NCBI RefSeq assembly: GCF_000192575.1
Contig: NZ_GL876932.1
Span: forward strand, 6,822-70,821
Length of the DNA: 64,000 nt
Direction: 5' to 3'
From: Novosphingobium nitrogenifigens DSM 19370
Lineage (GTDB): Bacteria > Pseudomonadota > Alphaproteobacteria > Sphingomonadales > Sphingomonadaceae
Program-made: the position numbers and the translations under genes
Notes under the pieces: model-generated
The model's input: only the letters and a program-made list of their open reading frames with translations
What the model was told of the DNA's origin: nothing
Database searches by the model: none
In this document: in pieces, positions 62,475 through 64,000 of the stretch
Numbering within the stretch: the stretch's first letter is position 1
How the letters are laid out: each line of letters opens with the position of its first letter

Positions 62475-63772
62475 CCGATGTCCGCATTGCTCTCGTCGAC
62501 GACGATCCCGACCTGCGCACCGCGCTCGTCCAGACGATGACGCTTGCCGGATTTGCCGTCGATGCCTTTTCCGGCGCGCAAGAGGCGCTCGGCGCGATCG
62601 ACCGGACTTATCCCGGCGTCGTCGTCACCGACATCCGCATGCCGGTCATCGACGGGATCGCCCTGTTCCAGCGCCTGCGCGACCGCGACCCGGACTTGCC
62701 GGTGATTTTCATGACCGGCCACGGCGAAGTGACCATGGCGGTCGATGCCATGAAAGCGGGCGCCTGGGATTTCCTGACCAAGCCCTTCGCCCCCGAAACG
62801 CTGGTCGCGGCCGTCCGCCGCGCCGCCGAAACGCGACGGCTGGCATTGGAAAACCGCCGCCTGCGCCAATTGGCCGAAGACAGCGCCGATCAGGTCCTCG
62901 TCGGCGAAGCCCCCTCGATCCAGCGCGTGCGCCAGACCATCGCCATTCTGGGCCGCAGTGACATCGATATCCTGGTCGAAGGGGAAAGCGGGACGGGCAA
63001 GGAACTGGTCGCCCGCCTGATCCACCGCGCAGGAGACCGTGCGCGCAAGCCTTTCGTCACCATCGCCTGCCCGGCCGTTCCCGACGCGCTGATCGACACG
63101 CTGCTGACCGGCGACGCGGCCCGTCCGGGCAAGCTGATCGAGGCGCAGGGCGGCACGCTGCTGCTCGACGACATCGACCGCGCCAGTCCCGCGCTTCAGG
63201 CGCGGCTGGTACAGGTTCTGGAAGAACGCGCCGTCATGCCCGCCCATGCCCGCGCGCCGGTCCCGCTCGACGTGCGGATCATCGCGACCGCCGGGGCCTC
63301 GCTCGACGATGCCATGCGCGCGGGGCATTTTCCCCCGGCGCTGCTCTATCGCCTGTCGGGCGTACGCCTTTCGCTGCCGCCGGTGCGTGAGCGGCGCGAG
63401 GACGTCGAACGGCTCTTTGCCCACTTGCTCGACACGGCGGCAAGCCGCCTGCGCCGCCCGCCTCCGCCCATCACCGGGGCCATGCTCGCCCACCTTGCCG
63501 CGCACGACTGGCCCGGCAACGTGCGCGAAATCGCCCAATATGCCGAACGCGTGGTCCTGCAACTCGAAGACGACGGCCCCGCCGACACCGCCCCGCAATC
63601 GCTGGGCGAACGCATGGCCGAATTCGAGGCCCGCCTTTTGCGCGAAGCCTTTCTGGCCGAGGGCGGCGACGTCAACCGCACCGCCGCCCGCCTCGCGATC
63701 CCGCGCGAAACCTTCTATTACAAGGTCAAGCGCCACGGTCTCGACCTTGCCGCGCTGCGGCGGCGGATCTGA
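62471..63772 (+). CDS. dctD: DctD-like NtrC-family regulator lacking the GAFTGA loop
   Basis: 433-aa regulator: receiver with Asp54 (VVVTDIRMPVIDG), AAA+ domain with Walker A GESGTGKE (171-178), Walker B LLLDDID (230-236), arginine-finger region LLYRLSGVRLSLPPVRERRE, and a Fis-type HTH (GGDVNRTAARLAIPRETFYY). The loop that should carry GAFTGA (about 208-222) reads DTLLTGDAARPGKLIEAQ and is about nine residues shorter, so the sigma-54-contacting motif is gone. The protein may bind and regulate at sigma-70 promoters, as known for other GAFTGA-less NtrC relatives. Confidence 0.9.
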   Translation: MTDVRIALVDDDPDLRTALVQTMTLAGFAVDAFSGAQEALGAIDRTYPGVVVTDIRMPVIDGIALFQRLRDRDPDLPVIFMTGHGEVTMAVDAMKAGAWDFLTKPFAPETLVAAVRRAAETRRLALENRRLRQLAEDSADQVLVGEAPSIQRVRQTIAILGRSDIDILVEGESGTGKELVARLIHRAGDRARKPFVTIACPAVPDALIDTLLTGDAARPGKLIEAQGGTLLLDDIDRASPALQARLVQVLEERAVMPAHARAPVPLDVRIIATAGASLDDAMRAGHFPPALLYRLSGVRLSLPPVRERREDVERLFAHLLDTAASRLRRPPPPITGAMLAHLAAHDWPGNVREIAQYAERVVLQLEDDGPADTAPQSLGERMAEFEARLLREAFLAEGGDVNRTAARLAIPRETFYYKVKRHGLDLAALRRRI

Positions 63773-63849
63773 AAACACTTTCCGTTTGTGAAAAGGACGC
63801 GGACAAGATGACTGGCAGCGTGTTGCCTTCATCACGAAGGCGCGTTTAT

Positions 63850-64000
63850 ATGCCCGCCATCATGGCAAGTCGACGCGAAGACCCCGAAACAGCACGCTTT
63901 GGACACATTCTCCGCGATTTGCGTACTCGTCTCGGATTGACGCTCAACGACGTCGGACTGAAGACCGGCATCCCGCGTTCAACACTTTCAAAAATTGAAA
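63850..64000 (+). CDS. XRE-family regulator, N-terminal part (3' end outside window)
   Basis: The first 50 codons are visible. After MASRREDPETARFGHILRDL comes a typical helix-turn-helix (RTRLGLTLNDVGLKTG, IPRSTLSKIE). Such proteins often have a C-terminal cupin domain, beyond the window. ATG 63850 or 63862 starts it. It is 77 bp downstream of dctD. Confidence 0.85.
   Translation, partial: MPAIMASRREDPETARFGHILRDLRTRLGLTLNDVGLKTGIPRSTLSKIE

Noticed and set aside
62033..63835. 600-aa minus-strand frame opposite dctD
   Set aside because: Shadow; the plus strand has intact receiver, AAA+ and HTH motifs.
1..64000. CRISPR arrays, tRNA or rRNA genes
   Set aside because: No regularly spaced repeats and no recognisable cloverleaf or rRNA segment seen by eye; a covariance-model search was not possible.

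Overview
The window is about 64 kb of high-GC DNA with tightly packed, often overlapping genes. It looks like an alphaproteobacterial chromosome or chromid, most probably a sphingomonad of the Novosphingobium/Sphingobium type. The clues are several TonB-dependent receptors, a FecI/FecR/receptor module, a STAS-containing chemotaxis operon, Rut pyrimidine catabolism and an ATGA-coupled exopolysaccharide operon. This placement is inference from gene content; no rRNA or tRNA gene was recognised. Layout, left to right. (1) 1-2.8 kb: the end of a TonB-dependent receptor and a PhoD-type phosphatase. (2) 3.0-11.4 kb: a minus-strand run reading TonB receptor, 2-oxoglutarate/Fe(II) oxygenase, VOC protein, RutB, RutC, RutD, NCS1 permease, with a divergent LuxR-type response regulator. 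(3) 11.4-15.3 kb: an accessory island with an IS5-family element (frameshifted transposase), a 90-aa unknown protein and an AT-richer OLD-like ATPase/TOPRIM gene that may be anti-phage. (4) 15.3-21.7 kb: MarR regulator and VOC protein with a clear promoter/operator, TrmL, a hybrid histidine kinase, RutA (the missing first enzyme of the Rut pathway), ChrA and a PhnA-like protein. (5) 22.1-33.5 kb: a complete chemotaxis operon (STAS, CheY, CheA, CheW, MCP, CheW, CheR, CheB, a soluble MCP-like protein, and a PAS-GGDEF-EAL protein with a broken GGDEF motif). (6) 33.5-39.3 kb: two small unknown genes, then TonB receptor, FecR and ECF sigma factor genes and an M23 peptidase. (7) 39.4-54.1 kb: an exopolysaccharide locus (aldolase, IMPase-like phosphatase, Wza, Wzz-like, glycosyltransferases, epimerase, TPP-dependent enzyme, GtrA, methyltransferase, CDP-glucose dehydratase and cytidylyltransferase, a GT39-like enzyme). 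(8) 54.2-57.3 kb: two c-di-GMP proteins. (9) 57.6-63.8 kb: an outer-membrane porin, DctA, and the DctB/DctD two-component system; DctD lacks the GAFTGA loop. The window ends inside an XRE regulator. How the genes work together: regions 2 and 4 together would take up a pyrimidine across both membranes, open the ring (RutA) and process the product (RutB, C, D); RutE, RutF and RutR are not seen. Region 7 has the enzymes to make a CDP-deoxysugar and perhaps extend it using pyruvate as carbon donor. Regions 5 and 8 link chemotaxis with c-di-GMP signalling.
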